From Paragemmobacter ruber (GTDB lineage: Bacteria > Pseudomonadota > Alphaproteobacteria > Rhodobacterales > Rhodobacteraceae), in assembly GCF_009908315.1 (NCBI RefSeq), contig NZ_JAAATW010000001.1:372001-436000 (forward strand): a stretch of 64,000 bases of DNA, given 5' to 3'. This document shows positions 51,952 through 60,227 of this stretch, one piece after another. Each line of letters starts with the position of its first letter. Positions within the stretch are counted from its first letter, which is position 1. Below the pieces are notes generated by a model. It worked only from the letters and a program-made list of their open reading frames with translations. It had not been told where the DNA came from and did no database searches. The position numbers and the translations under genes were made by a program.

Positions 51952-52848
51952 TCAGGCGGGGATCGCCATGCCCTTGACGCGGGCCAGTTCGCGCATCTTG
52001 GATTGCAGCTTTTCGAAGGCGCGCACCTCGATCTGGCGGATGCGTTCGCGGCTGACGCCGTAGCTTTCCGACAGCTCTTCCAGCGTGACGGGCGTATCGG
52101 CCAGACGGCGCTGCATCAGGATGTCCTTCTCACGTTCGTTCAGCACGGCCATCGCCTGCACCAGAAGCGCGCGGCGGGCGTCCATCTCATCGCGTTCGGC
52201 ATAGGCATCGGCCTGATCGCTGTCTTCATCCTCGAGCCAGTCCTGCCACTGCGTGGCGCCTTCACCATCGCTGCCCACCGTGGCGTTGAGCGAGGCGTCG
52301 GAACCCGACAGGCGGCGGTTCATGTCGATGACCTCTTCTTCGGTCACGGACAGATCCTTGGCGATCTGGGCCACGTTTTCGGGGCGCAGGTCGCCATCTT
52401 CCAGCGCGCCCACCTTGGCCTTGGCCTTGCGCAGGTTGAAGAACAGCTTTTTCTGGGCGCTGGTGGTGCCGAGTTTCACAAGGCTCCACGACCGCAGGAT
52501 GTATTCCTGGATCGAGGCGCGGATCCACCACATGGCATAGGTGGCAAGGCGGAAGCCCTTTTCAGGATCAAACCGCTTGACCGCCTGCATGAGGCCCACG
52601 TTCGCCTCGGAGATCACCTCGGCCTGCGGCAGGCCATAGCCGCGATAGCCCATCGCGATCTTGGCCGCGAGGCGGAGGTGGGAGGTGACGAGCTGGTGCG
52701 CGGCGCCGGCATCCTGATGATCCACCCAGCGCTTGGCCAGCATGTATTCCTGTTCGGGTTCCAGAAGCGGGAACTTGCGAATTTCCTGAAGATAACGGTT
52801 CAGCCCCTGTTCCGGGCTGGGTGCGGGAAGATTTTGGTAGGTGCTCAT
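51952..52848 (-). CDS. rpoH: RNA polymerase heat-shock sigma factor RpoH (sigma-32)
   Basis: 298 residues. Region 2 reads TSHLRLAAKIAMGYRGYGLPQAEVISEANVGLMQAVKRFDPEKGFRLATYAMWWIRASIQEYILRSW in parts, followed by the RpoH box QKKLFFNLRKAK (unique to sigma-32) and region 4 LEELSESYGVSRERIRQIEVRAFEKL. Directs transcription of chaperone and protease genes in stress. Alphaproteobacteria often have two rpoH copies; which this is cannot be told. Not in an operon. Confidence 0.96.
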   Translation of the reverse strand: MSTYQNLPAPSPEQGLNRYLQEIRKFPLLEPEQEYMLAKRWVDHQDAGAAHQLVTSHLRLAAKIAMGYRGYGLPQAEVISEANVGLMQAVKRFDPEKGFRLATYAMWWIRASIQEYILRSWSLVKLGTTSAQKKLFFNLRKAKAKVGALEDGDLRPENVAQIAKDLSVTEEEVIDMNRRLSGSDASLNATVGSDGEGATQWQDWLEDEDSDQADAYAERDEMDARRALLVQAMAVLNEREKDILMQRRLADTPVTLEELSESYGVSRERIRQIEVRAFEKLQSKMRELARVKGMAIPA

Positions 52849-53035
52849 GTCGTGCCCCCTGTCAAATGCGCCCCGGGTCTTGCTTAAGCCCCCGGGAACC
52901 GAAAAACGTAAGGATGGCAGGTTCGCTGTGCAAGACCGCCTTGCCCTTACCCTACCCTAATTTGGGAACGGTTCCGTAAAGGTTAAAGCGGCGTTTCCGT
53001 GCATTCACGCACATGTCAGGCAATGTTTCAGCCCT

Positions 53036-54106
53036 TCAGCGCGCCTGTTCAAGGGTTTCGATCAGTGCTGCCATGTCGGGGGGCAGTGCGCTTTCGAAGC
53101 TGAGTTCACGGCCCGACACGGGGTGGAGAAAGCCCAGGGTCGCGGCGTGGAGCGCCTGACGGGGGAAGCTGTTGCCGGCCTCGGCCGCTGCGGGGCCGAC
53201 GAGTTTGGGGGCCAGTTTGCGGCGGCCGCCATAGGTCTGGTCGCCCAGAAGCGCGTGGCCGGCATGGGCCATGTGGACGCGGATCTGGTGGGTGCGGCCG
53301 GTTTCCAGCCAACATTCCACCAGCGCCGCGGCGGTGCCGTAGCTTTCCAGAACGCGGGCGCGGGTGACGGCGTGGCGCCCTGCCCCATCCCAGACCACGG
53401 CCTGACGCTGGCGGTCGGTCTTGTGGCGGGCAAGGCCGGTGGCGATGCGGACGATGCCGCCGGGTTCGAAGCTGACGCCACGGGTGCCGCGCAGGCGGGG
53501 ATCGGCGGCATCGGGGACGCCGTGGACAAGCGCGATGTAATGGCGGTTGACGCTGTGATCTTCGAACTGGCGGGCAAGGCCGTGATGGGCGCGATCGGAT
53601 TTCGCGACGACGAGGAGGCCGGTGGTATCTTTGTCGATGCGGTGGACGATGCCGGGGCGCTTTTCGCCGCCGATGCCTGAGAGCGTGTCGCCGCAATGAT
53701 GCAGAAGCGCGTTGACGAGCGTGCCCGAGGGCGTGCCCGGCGCGGGATGGACGACCATGCCCGCCGGTTTGTCGATCACGATCAGATCGGCATCCTCATA
53801 GACCACGGTCAGGGGGATGGCTTCGGGCTGGGCGCGGTAATCGTCGGAAGGCGCGAGGCGGAGGAGGTAGGTCTCGCCCTCGGTCACGCGGGTTTTCGGA
53901 TCGGTGACGGGGGTGCCGTCGCGCAGGACATCCCCTTCGGCGATCATCTTCATCAGGCGGGAACGAGACAGCGCGGCTTCCTCTGGCACCTCGCGCGCGA
54001 GGGCCTTATCAAGGCGGTCGGGCGGATTGGCCCCGATGGTGACGGTCAGGGTGGCGGCGAGGGTCGCGTCGCCTTCATCCGGCAATTCTGGCGAAAGGTC
54101 TGGCAT
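53036..54106 (-). CDS. rluD: 23S rRNA pseudouridine synthase RluD
   Basis: 356 residues. An N-terminal S4 domain (DRLDKALAREVPEEAALSRSRLMKMIAEGDVLRDG) precedes the RluA-type catalytic core with IVHRIDKDTTGLLVVAKSD, containing the catalytic aspartate, and the closing LLGDQTYGG. E. coli RluD makes pseudouridines in helix 69; the assignment over RluC rests on the S4 domain and length. The start ATG overlaps the start ATG of the divergent gene (CATG). Confidence 0.93.
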   Translation of the reverse strand: MPDLSPELPDEGDATLAATLTVTIGANPPDRLDKALAREVPEEAALSRSRLMKMIAEGDVLRDGTPVTDPKTRVTEGETYLLRLAPSDDYRAQPEAIPLTVVYEDADLIVIDKPAGMVVHPAPGTPSGTLVNALLHHCGDTLSGIGGEKRPGIVHRIDKDTTGLLVVAKSDRAHHGLARQFEDHSVNRHYIALVHGVPDAADPRLRGTRGVSFEPGGIVRIATGLARHKTDRQRQAVVWDGAGRHAVTRARVLESYGTAAALVECWLETGRTHQIRVHMAHAGHALLGDQTYGGRRKLAPKLVGPAAAEAGNSFPRQALHAATLGFLHPVSGRELSFESALPPDMAALIETLEQAR

Positions 54107-54404
54107 GGACGATACCCCTGAGCATGGTGAGCTTCCGCCCAGCCTGAAGTTCCTGAAATGGCTGGTCATCGTGTTGATGCTGACGATGATCGGGGGGGTC
54201 ATAGCGATTGTCGGGCTGCTTGTCACCCGGATGCCGGACGGCCGCGCGGTGGTGCTGCCGGAGACCCTGACGCTGCCGGAAGGTGTGCGGGCCGAGGCGG
54301 TGACGGTGGGGCGGGATTTCCTGCTGGTGGTGACAGGGGATGGGCGGGTGCTGGTCTATGGGCGGGACGGGACGTTCCGGCAGGAGATCGCGCTGACGGA
54401 GTGA
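54105..54404 (+). CDS. small single-span membrane protein, function unknown
   Basis: 99 residues. A short acidic N-terminus (MDDTPEHGELPPSLKFLKWL), one membrane helix (about 20-45, VIVLMLTMIGGVIAIVGLLV), then a small beta-rich domain VVLPETLTLPEGVRAEAVTVGRDFLLVVTGDGRVLVYG. Conserved next to rluD in related genomes as far as I recall, but no function is known. Its start codon shares bases with the rluD start on the other strand. Confidence 0.75.
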   Translation: MDDTPEHGELPPSLKFLKWLVIVLMLTMIGGVIAIVGLLVTRMPDGRAVVLPETLTLPEGVRAEAVTVGRDFLLVVTGDGRVLVYGRDGTFRQEIALTE

Positions 54405-54725
54405 GGCGGTGTTTTTCCCGACCTGTCGCAGATGGGCCACAGCCTGAAAACGGCGGTCGGGCGGGGTGACGCCGAGGGCGCCTTTCTTGCGAAACTTGCT
54501 GTTTTTGCTGGAATATTTCGGTGCGCGTCGTGCAGCACGCTGTGCCACATCCTGTGCAGCAGGGTGTATGCACGCGACGGGCGGGGGGTTAGGGCGGCGT
54601 TAACCTTTTGCGCGGGCGCGGTGGTGGCGCGCGGGCGGAAAGCGACGCGCGGGCGACGGTACGGGGCGGGACCGGGACAGTCTTGCCGGTCCAGCATGAA
54701 GAAAGGATGAACGGGGGAAACGGGC
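54405..54725. other. 321-base spacer before the amidase gene, with a possible folded RNA
   Basis: No coding frame is convincing. It contains an A/T-richer patch (54484-54518) and, at 54526-54579, inverted repeats that can be drawn as a three-way junction: outer CGTCGTGCA / TGCA-CG-CGACG, inner hairpins GCAC-GCT-GTGC and CCTG-TGCAG-CAGG. Whether it is transcribed is unknown. Confidence 0.45.
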
Positions 54726-56183
54726 ATGATCGGCGATCTGGGCGCGCGGGATGCAACCGCGCTGGCGGAGCTGGTGGCGGCGGGCGAGGTGACGCCTGCG
54801 GAGTTGCTGGACGCGGCGCTGGCGGCGGTGGAGGCGCGCAATCCGGCGATCAACGCGGTGGTGCTGATGCAGGAGGGCGTGGCGCGGCAAGCCATAGCGG
54901 CGGGCCTGCCGCAGGGGCCGTTCCGGGGGGTGCCGTTCCTGTTGAAGGATCTGGGCTGCGAGGCGGTGGATTTCCCGTCGCATAACGGATCGCGGCTGCT
55001 GGCGAACACGCGATACCACCGGGATTCGGCGATCTATGCGCGCATCCGGGCGACGGGGGTGGTGACCTTTGGCCGGACGACCAGCCCGGAGGGCGGGATC
55101 GGGGCGGCGACGGAGGCCGTGGTCTATGGCGGGCCGACGCGGAACCCGTGGGATCCTGGGGTGACGAGCGGTGGGTCGTCTGGCGGGGCCGGGGCGGCGG
55201 TGGCGGCGGGGATCGTGGCCATGGCGCATGGGTCGGATGGCGGCGGATCGGTGCGGATCCCGGCGTCCAGCTGCGGGTTGTTCGGGTTCAAGCCGACGCG
55301 GGCGCGGCTGCCGGATGGGCCCTACGTGGGCGAAGGCTGGGCGGGCATGGCGATCGACGGGTTCCTGACGCGGTCGGTGCGGGATACGGCGGTGATGCTG
55401 GATGCCTGCGCGGGGCCGGATCTGGGGGCGCCCTATGTGGCGCCGCCGCTGGCGCGGAGCCATGCGGATGCGATCAGCCGCCCGCCGCCGCGCCTGCGGG
55501 TGATGATCTGCGACACGACCTTCACCGGCGCGGCCATCCATCCGGAGGTGCGGGCGGCGGTGCTGGCGGCGGGGCGGTTGCTGGAGAGCCTTGGGCATCA
55601 TGTGGAACCCGGGCGGCCGCAGGCGGATGTGGGCATGATGATGCGGGCCTGGACGGATATCGTGGGGGTGGGCACGGCGCTGGGGGTGCGGCGGGCGTTG
55701 AAGGGGCGGGATGCGGCGGGGCTGGTGGAGGGCGTGTCGCGCGGCGCGGTGGCCCATGCGGAAGGGCTGCATCCGACGCGCTATCTGGAGGCGGTGGGGG
55801 AGATCCACGCCTTTGGCCGCCAGATGGCGGCGGTGTTCGGGGAAGAGGGCGGCGGCGGGCCGGATGTGATCCTGTCGGCCTGTCTGGCAGAGCCGCCCGC
55901 GAAGGTGGGCCGGTTCAGCCATGCGACCGAGGATTACGTGGGCTATCGCATCGGGCCGGGCGGCATCTTTGAATATTCCCCCTTCTGCGCGGTGTTCAAT
56001 GCCAGCGGGCAACCGGCGGCGAGCCTGCCCCTGGGTTGGACGGCGGCGGGATTGCCGGTGGGGGTGCATCTGGCGGGGCGGTTCGGGGCGGATGAGATGC
56101 TGATCGCGCTCTGCGCGGAAATTGAGCGCGCGGCGCCCTGGGCCGGGAGGCGGGCACCGATGGCGGGTGGGGCTGCGTCTTAA
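54726..56183 (+). CDS. amidase signature-family enzyme (first of two)
   Basis: 485 residues, Ser-Ser-Lys amidase. Lys74 in [22 protein letters not shown], the glycine/serine stretch [46 protein letters not shown] with both catalytic serines, all intact. Hydrolyses an amide or ester; substrate unknown, and the family also contains GatA, but no GatB/C genes are here. It precedes an ABC transporter of the polyamine type by 71 bases and so may act on its substrate. Confidence 0.92.
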   Translation: MIGDLGARDATALAELVAAGEVTPAELLDAALAAVEARNPAINAVVLMQEGVARQAIAAGLPQGPFRGVPFLLKDLGCEAVDFPSHNGSRLLANTRYHRDSAIYARIRATGVVTFGRTTSPEGGIGAATEAVVYGGPTRNPWDPGVTSGGSSGGAGAAVAAGIVAMAHGSDGGGSVRIPASSCGLFGFKPTRARLPDGPYVGEGWAGMAIDGFLTRSVRDTAVMLDACAGPDLGAPYVAPPLARSHADAISRPPPRLRVMICDTTFTGAAIHPEVRAAVLAAGRLLESLGHHVEPGRPQADVGMMMRAWTDIVGVGTALGVRRALKGRDAAGLVEGVSRGAVAHAEGLHPTRYLEAVGEIHAFGRQMAAVFGEEGGGGPDVILSACLAEPPAKVGRFSHATEDYVGYRIGPGGIFEYSPFCAVFNASGQPAASLPLGWTAAGLPVGVHLAGRFGADEMLIALCAEIERAAPWAGRRAPMAGGAAS

Positions 56184-56253
56184 CGCTTGCCAAGAGGGGA
56201 TTCGGGCGGTCAGATATGATCAAAAGACAAGAACCAATGGGGAGCGCCGCAGA

Positions 56254-57318
56254 GTGACCGAAGCCGTCACCATCGAGGCCCGGAATGCCGTGAAGGCCTT
56301 CGGTCAGGGCGAGCATGTGGTGCGGGCGCTGGACGATGTGTCGATCCAGATCCGCAAGGGTGAGTTCTTTACGCTGCTGGGGCCGTCGGGATGCGGCAAG
56401 ACCACGCTATTGCGCCTGATCGCGGGGTTCGAGATGCCGACCTCGGGCACGATCCTGCTGGACGGGGCGGATATCACCGATCTGCCGCCCAACAAGCGCC
56501 CGGTGAATACGGTGTTCCAGAGCTACGCGCTGTTTCCGCATCTCACGGTGGCCGAGAATGTGGGGTTCGGCCTGACGATGCAGGGCCGCCCCAAGGCGGA
56601 GGTTTCCAAGCGGGTGGCCGAGATGCTGGCGCTGGTGAAGCTGGAGCCGATGGCGGGGCGGAAGGTTTCGCAACTGTCGGGCGGGCAGCAGCAGCGGGTG
56701 GCGCTGGCGCGGGCCTTGGCGCCGCAGCCCAAAGTGCTGCTTCTGGACGAACCGCTGAGCGCGCTGGATCTGAAGCTGCGCAAGGAGATGCAGGTCGAGT
56801 TGAAGCGGTTGCAGACGGAGACGGGGATCACCTTCATCTTCGTGACCCATGATCAGGAAGAAGCCCTGACCATGAGCGACCGGATCGGGGTGATGAGCGC
56901 GGGCAAGTTGCAGCAGGTGGGCAGCCCGCGCGACATCTATACCCGCCCGGTAAACCGCTTTGTGGCAAGCTTTATCGGCGAGACGAATTTCCTGCCCGCG
57001 ACGGTGGTGCCGGGGGGTGTGCGGCTTTCCACCGGGGATGTGGTGGAGGTGGCGACGACCCGGCCCGGGGCGGTAACGCTGACGGTGCGGCCGGAACAGG
57101 TGCGGATCGTGGCGGCGGGCGAGGCCGGCGCGATTGCGGCGCGGGTGAAGTTTCTGGTCTATTTCGGGACGGATACGCATTGCCATCTGGACCTGTCCGA
57201 CGGGACGGAGGTGGTGGCGCGGGTGCAGAGCCCGGCCAGCGGCGAGGCGGGGATCGTGGAGGGATCGACCGTCGGCATCCGTTTCGCGCCCGGCGCGGCG
57301 CAGGTTCTGGAGGATTAG
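56254..57318 (+). CDS. polyamine-type ABC transporter ATP-binding protein (PotA-like)
   Basis: 354 residues. Walker A GPSGCGKT at 43-50, Q-loop [21 protein letters not shown], signature [15 protein letters not shown] near 141, Walker [17 protein letters not shown] and switch His in VTHDQEEAL. The C-terminal TOBE domain ([11 protein letters not shown]) is typical for spermidine/putrescine and related importers. Start GTG at 56254 has GGGGAGCG upstream; the earlier ATG would overlap the amidase. Four bases before the permease. Confidence 0.92.
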   Translation: MTEAVTIEARNAVKAFGQGEHVVRALDDVSIQIRKGEFFTLLGPSGCGKTTLLRLIAGFEMPTSGTILLDGADITDLPPNKRPVNTVFQSYALFPHLTVAENVGFGLTMQGRPKAEVSKRVAEMLALVKLEPMAGRKVSQLSGGQQQRVALARALAPQPKVLLLDEPLSALDLKLRKEMQVELKRLQTETGITFIFVTHDQEEALTMSDRIGVMSAGKLQQVGSPRDIYTRPVNRFVASFIGETNFLPATVVPGGVRLSTGDVVEVATTRPGAVTLTVRPEQVRIVAAGEAGAIAARVKFLVYFGTDTHCHLDLSDGTEVVARVQSPASGEAGIVEGSTVGIRFAPGAAQVLED

Positions 57319-57322
57319 GGCG

Positions 57323-58228
57323 ATGGGTGCGGATCGGCTGCAGCGACAATCGGCCCGGAACGGGTGGCTGCTCTCGCTGCCTGCGCTGATCCTTTTGTTC
57401 GTGGCGGCGATGGGGCCGCTGGTCATCATCGTGGTCTATTCCTTCCTGACGCCGGGGGAATACGGGAATGTGGTGTGGGAGTTCAGCCTTGATGGCTGGA
57501 CCGGCATCCTGTTCACGCGCGACATCTTTGACGGGACGCTGGGGCTGGCGGATGCGCATCTGACGATCTTCTGGCGGTCGGTGAAGCTGTCGATCCTGAC
57601 GACGGTTGCGACCTTTGCGCTGGGGTTCCCGACGGCGTGGTTCATCGCGACGCGGCCCGCGCAGCAGCGGGGGCTGTGGCTGTTCCTGATCACCATTCCG
57701 TTCTGGACGAACCTGCTGATCCGCACCTTTGCCATCAACGAGGTGATCCGGGTGGAGGGGGTGCTGAACACGGTGCTGTTGTGGATCGGGGTGATAGATA
57801 CGCCCTTGGCGATCATCTACACCGATACGGCGGTGCTGATCGGGATGGCCTATGTCTATCTGCCGCTGATGGTGCTGCCCCTGTTCGCCGCGATTGACCG
57901 GTTCGACATGCGGCTGCTGGAGGCGGGGTATGATCTTTACGCCAGCCGCTGGCAGGTGCTGCGCCGGGTGATCCTGCCCATCGTGAAGCCGGGGATCATC
58001 GCGGGGTCGATCCTCGTTTTCGTCCCGTCGCTGGGGGCCTATGTCACGCCGCGCGTGCTGGGGGGCGGCAAGAACATGATGATCGGGAATTTCATCGAAT
58101 TGCAGTTTCTGGCGGGGCGCAACTGGCCCCTTGGCGCGGCGCTTTCGGTGACGCTTCTGGTGATCGTGACGGCGGCGCTGCTGGTCTATGTGAAGGCGGC
58201 GAACCGGGGGAGCAATCCGCATGGCTGA
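57323..58228 (+). CDS. polyamine-type ABC transporter permease (PotB-like)
   Basis: 301 residues, six predicted helices. LSLPALILLFVAAMGPLVIIVVYSFLT is helix 1, and the EAA loop EAGYDLYASRWQVLRRVILPIVKPGIIAG contacts the ATPase. It overlaps the next permease by eight bases. The length and order match PotB rather than PotC. Substrate remains undefined. Confidence 0.92.
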   Translation: MGADRLQRQSARNGWLLSLPALILLFVAAMGPLVIIVVYSFLTPGEYGNVVWEFSLDGWTGILFTRDIFDGTLGLADAHLTIFWRSVKLSILTTVATFALGFPTAWFIATRPAQQRGLWLFLITIPFWTNLLIRTFAINEVIRVEGVLNTVLLWIGVIDTPLAIIYTDTAVLIGMAYVYLPLMVLPLFAAIDRFDMRLLEAGYDLYASRWQVLRRVILPIVKPGIIAGSILVFVPSLGAYVTPRVLGGGKNMMIGNFIELQFLAGRNWPLGAALSVTLLVIVTAALLVYVKAANRGSNPHG

Positions 58229-59024
58229 GCGGCGGTTCGAGGTGGCGCGTCTGCCCGGGTTTGCCACGGTGGCGGTGGCGACCTTCGTGATGCTGTATCT
58301 GCCCATCGCGACGCTGGTGACGTTTTCCTTCAACGCGGGCAGCAGCATCGCGGTGTGGGAGGGGTTTTCGCTGCATTGGTATGCGGATGCGTGGAACAAT
58401 CAGGCGGTGAAGGATGCAACCGTGCGGTCCCTCGTGATCGCGGTCTGGGCGGCGATGATTTCCACGACCGTGGCCACGCTGGCCGCGCTGGGAACCACGC
58501 GGCGGGCGGCGTTCAAGGGTGAGACCTTCATCTATGTGGCGATCAACCAGCCCCTGATGGTGCCCGAGATCGTGACGGCGGTGGCGCTGATGATCCTGTT
58601 CGGGATGGTGAAGGTGGCCACGGGCTATCAGGGGTTGGGCTATCTGATCCTTGCCCATTCGGCCTTTTGCATCCCCTTTGCCTATCTGCCGATCCGGGCG
58701 CGGCTGGAGGGGATGGACCTGAGCCTTGAGTCGGCGGCGGCGGATCTTTACGCCTCGCCCTGGCAGACCTTCCGGTTCGTGACGCTTCCCCTGCTGGGGC
58801 CGGGGATATTGGCAGGGGCGATGCTGGCCTTTGTGATCAGCCTCGATGATGTGATCATCACGGAGTTTGTGAAATCGGGCGGGCAGGATACGCTGCCCAC
58901 CTACATGCTGGGGCAGATGCGCCGGACGATGACGCCCGAGGTGAATGCGATTTCCACCGCGCTGCTGGCGCTGACGGTGGTGCTGCTGACGGCCTTTTTC
59001 CTGCTGACGCGGAAGAAGGGCTGA
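58221..59024 (+). CDS. polyamine-type ABC transporter permease (PotC-like)
   Basis: 267 residues, six helices, with the EAA loop ESAAADLYASPWQTFRFVTLPLLGPGILAGAML and an N-terminal cytoplasmic stretch of about 13 residues. PotC-like partner of the preceding permease. A 47-base gap leads to the binding protein. Confidence 0.92.
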   Translation: MAERRFEVARLPGFATVAVATFVMLYLPIATLVTFSFNAGSSIAVWEGFSLHWYADAWNNQAVKDATVRSLVIAVWAAMISTTVATLAALGTTRRAAFKGETFIYVAINQPLMVPEIVTAVALMILFGMVKVATGYQGLGYLILAHSAFCIPFAYLPIRARLEGMDLSLESAAADLYASPWQTFRFVTLPLLGPGILAGAMLAFVISLDDVIITEFVKSGGQDTLPTYMLGQMRRTMTPEVNAISTALLALTVVLLTAFFLLTRKKG

Positions 59025-59071
59025 GGCGCGAGAAGAAAAAAACAAACGACTGCAACATGGGAGCGACTGCG

Positions 59072-60097
59072 ATGAAAAGACTGATCTCTGCGACCGCGCT
59101 GCTGCTGGCCACCTCGGCCATCGCGCAGGCGGAAGGGCAACTGAACCTGTACAACTGGGGCAATTACACGAGCCCCGAGTTGCTGGAGAAGTTCAAGGCC
59201 GAGACGGGCATCACCGTGACGGTGACGGATTATGACAGCAATGACACCGCGCTGGCCAAGGTGGAGGCCGGGGGGCATGGGTTTGATCTGGTGGTGCCGT
59301 CGGCCAACTATGTGCCGATCTGGGTGGAGAAGGGGCTGATCGTGCCGCTGGATCTGTCCAAGCTGCCCAATCACGCCAATATCGCGCCGGAATGGAAGGA
59401 TGTGACGTGGGATCCGGGCCGCGCCCACACCATCCCGTGGCAATGGGGTTCGACCGGGGTGGCCGTGGATACCGCGATCTATCCGGGCGACATCAATACC
59501 AGCGCGGTGTTTCTGGAAGTGCCGGATGAGTTGAAGGGCAAGATCAACGTGGTGCCCGAGATGAACGACATCGTGGCGATGGCCACCATGTATGCGGGCG
59601 GCGAGCCCTGTTCGGAGGACCCGGAGGTTCTGAAGAAGGCGCGCGACCTTCTGGTGGCGGCGAAGCCCAACTGGATCAGCATGGATTACGGCGCGACGGA
59701 GCGGCTGTCGAATGGCGACTGGGCGGCGTCGGTGAACTGGAACGGGTCCACCATGCGGGCGCGTCTGGCGAACAATACCGTGGCCTATGGCTATCCGAAG
59801 GAAGGCTATCCGTTGTTCATGGATTCGGTCGCCCTGCTGGCGGATGCGCAGAATGTGGAGGAGGCGTACAAGTTCCTCGACTTCATCATGGTGCCGGAGA
59901 ATGCGGCGATGATTTCGGCCTTTGCGCGCTATGCGAACGGGATCGCGGGATCGGAGGCCTTCATGCCGGAAGACATGAAGACCGCGCCGGAAGTGGTGAT
60001 CCCGGAAGAGTTCAAGGCGGCGGGCGTGTTCCTGCCTACCTGCACGGGCAAGGCGCAGGAATACATCACCGCGATCTGGACCGAGTTGCAGAAGTGA
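59072..60097 (+). CDS. polyamine-type periplasmic binding protein (PotD/PotF-like)
   Basis: 341 residues with signal peptide MKRLISATALLLATSAIAQA. Mature protein begins GQLNLYNWGNYTSPELLEKFKAETGITVTVTDYDSND, the typical PotD/PotF start, and continues WKDVTWDPGRAHTIPWQWGSTGVAVD and PLFMDSVALLADAQNVEEAYKFLDFIM. ATG 59072 has GGGAG eight bases upstream, better placed than ATG 59057. Substrate (polyamine, acyl-polyamine or another cationic amide) is not determined. Confidence 0.9.
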   Translation: MKRLISATALLLATSAIAQAEGQLNLYNWGNYTSPELLEKFKAETGITVTVTDYDSNDTALAKVEAGGHGFDLVVPSANYVPIWVEKGLIVPLDLSKLPNHANIAPEWKDVTWDPGRAHTIPWQWGSTGVAVDTAIYPGDINTSAVFLEVPDELKGKINVVPEMNDIVAMATMYAGGEPCSEDPEVLKKARDLLVAAKPNWISMDYGATERLSNGDWAASVNWNGSTMRARLANNTVAYGYPKEGYPLFMDSVALLADAQNVEEAYKFLDFIMVPENAAMISAFARYANGIAGSEAFMPEDMKTAPEVVIPEEFKAAGVFLPTCTGKAQEYITAIWTELQK

Positions 60098-60106
60098 TCT
60101 TGCGGA

Positions 60107-60144
60107 GTGCTGCGGGCCGGATGGCCCGCAGCACGCGCCTTTTA
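60107..60144 (+). terminator. terminator of the ABC transporter operon
   Basis: 12-base perfect stem GTGCTGCGGGCC / GGCCCGCAGCAC with loop GGAT, followed by GCGCCTTTTA. Two more hairpins follow before the second amidase. Confidence 0.75.
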
Positions 60145-60149
60145 GGTCA

Positions 60150-60198
60150 CGGGCGCGGGCCATCGCCCGCGCCCGTTCCCGTTGGGGTTCCACCCCAA
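60150..60198. repeat. two further hairpins before the second amidase
   Basis: Stem CGGGCGCGGGC / GCCCGCGCCCG with loop CATC (60150-60175) and stem TTGGGGT / ACCCCAA with loop TCC (60182-60198). With the upstream terminator they form a run of three hairpins. Confidence 0.6.
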
Positions 60199-60227
60199 AC
60201 CCCAGGGGTATTTGGGCCAAGATGAAG
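60197..60227 (-). repeat. CTTCATCTTGGC-type element, inverted copy D (core only)
   Basis: Read on the minus strand: CTTCATCTTGGCCCAAATAC then CCCTGGGG, matching the core of copies A-C near 15 kb. Only the core is kept, without the C-rich tail. Its ATGAAG end supplies the candidate start codon of the amidase gene. Confidence 0.7.

Noticed and set aside
54600-56069. Long minus-strand frame over the amidase gene.
   Set aside because: Arg/Pro/His-rich product typical of antisense frames in G+C-rich genes; the sense frame has the full amidase signature.
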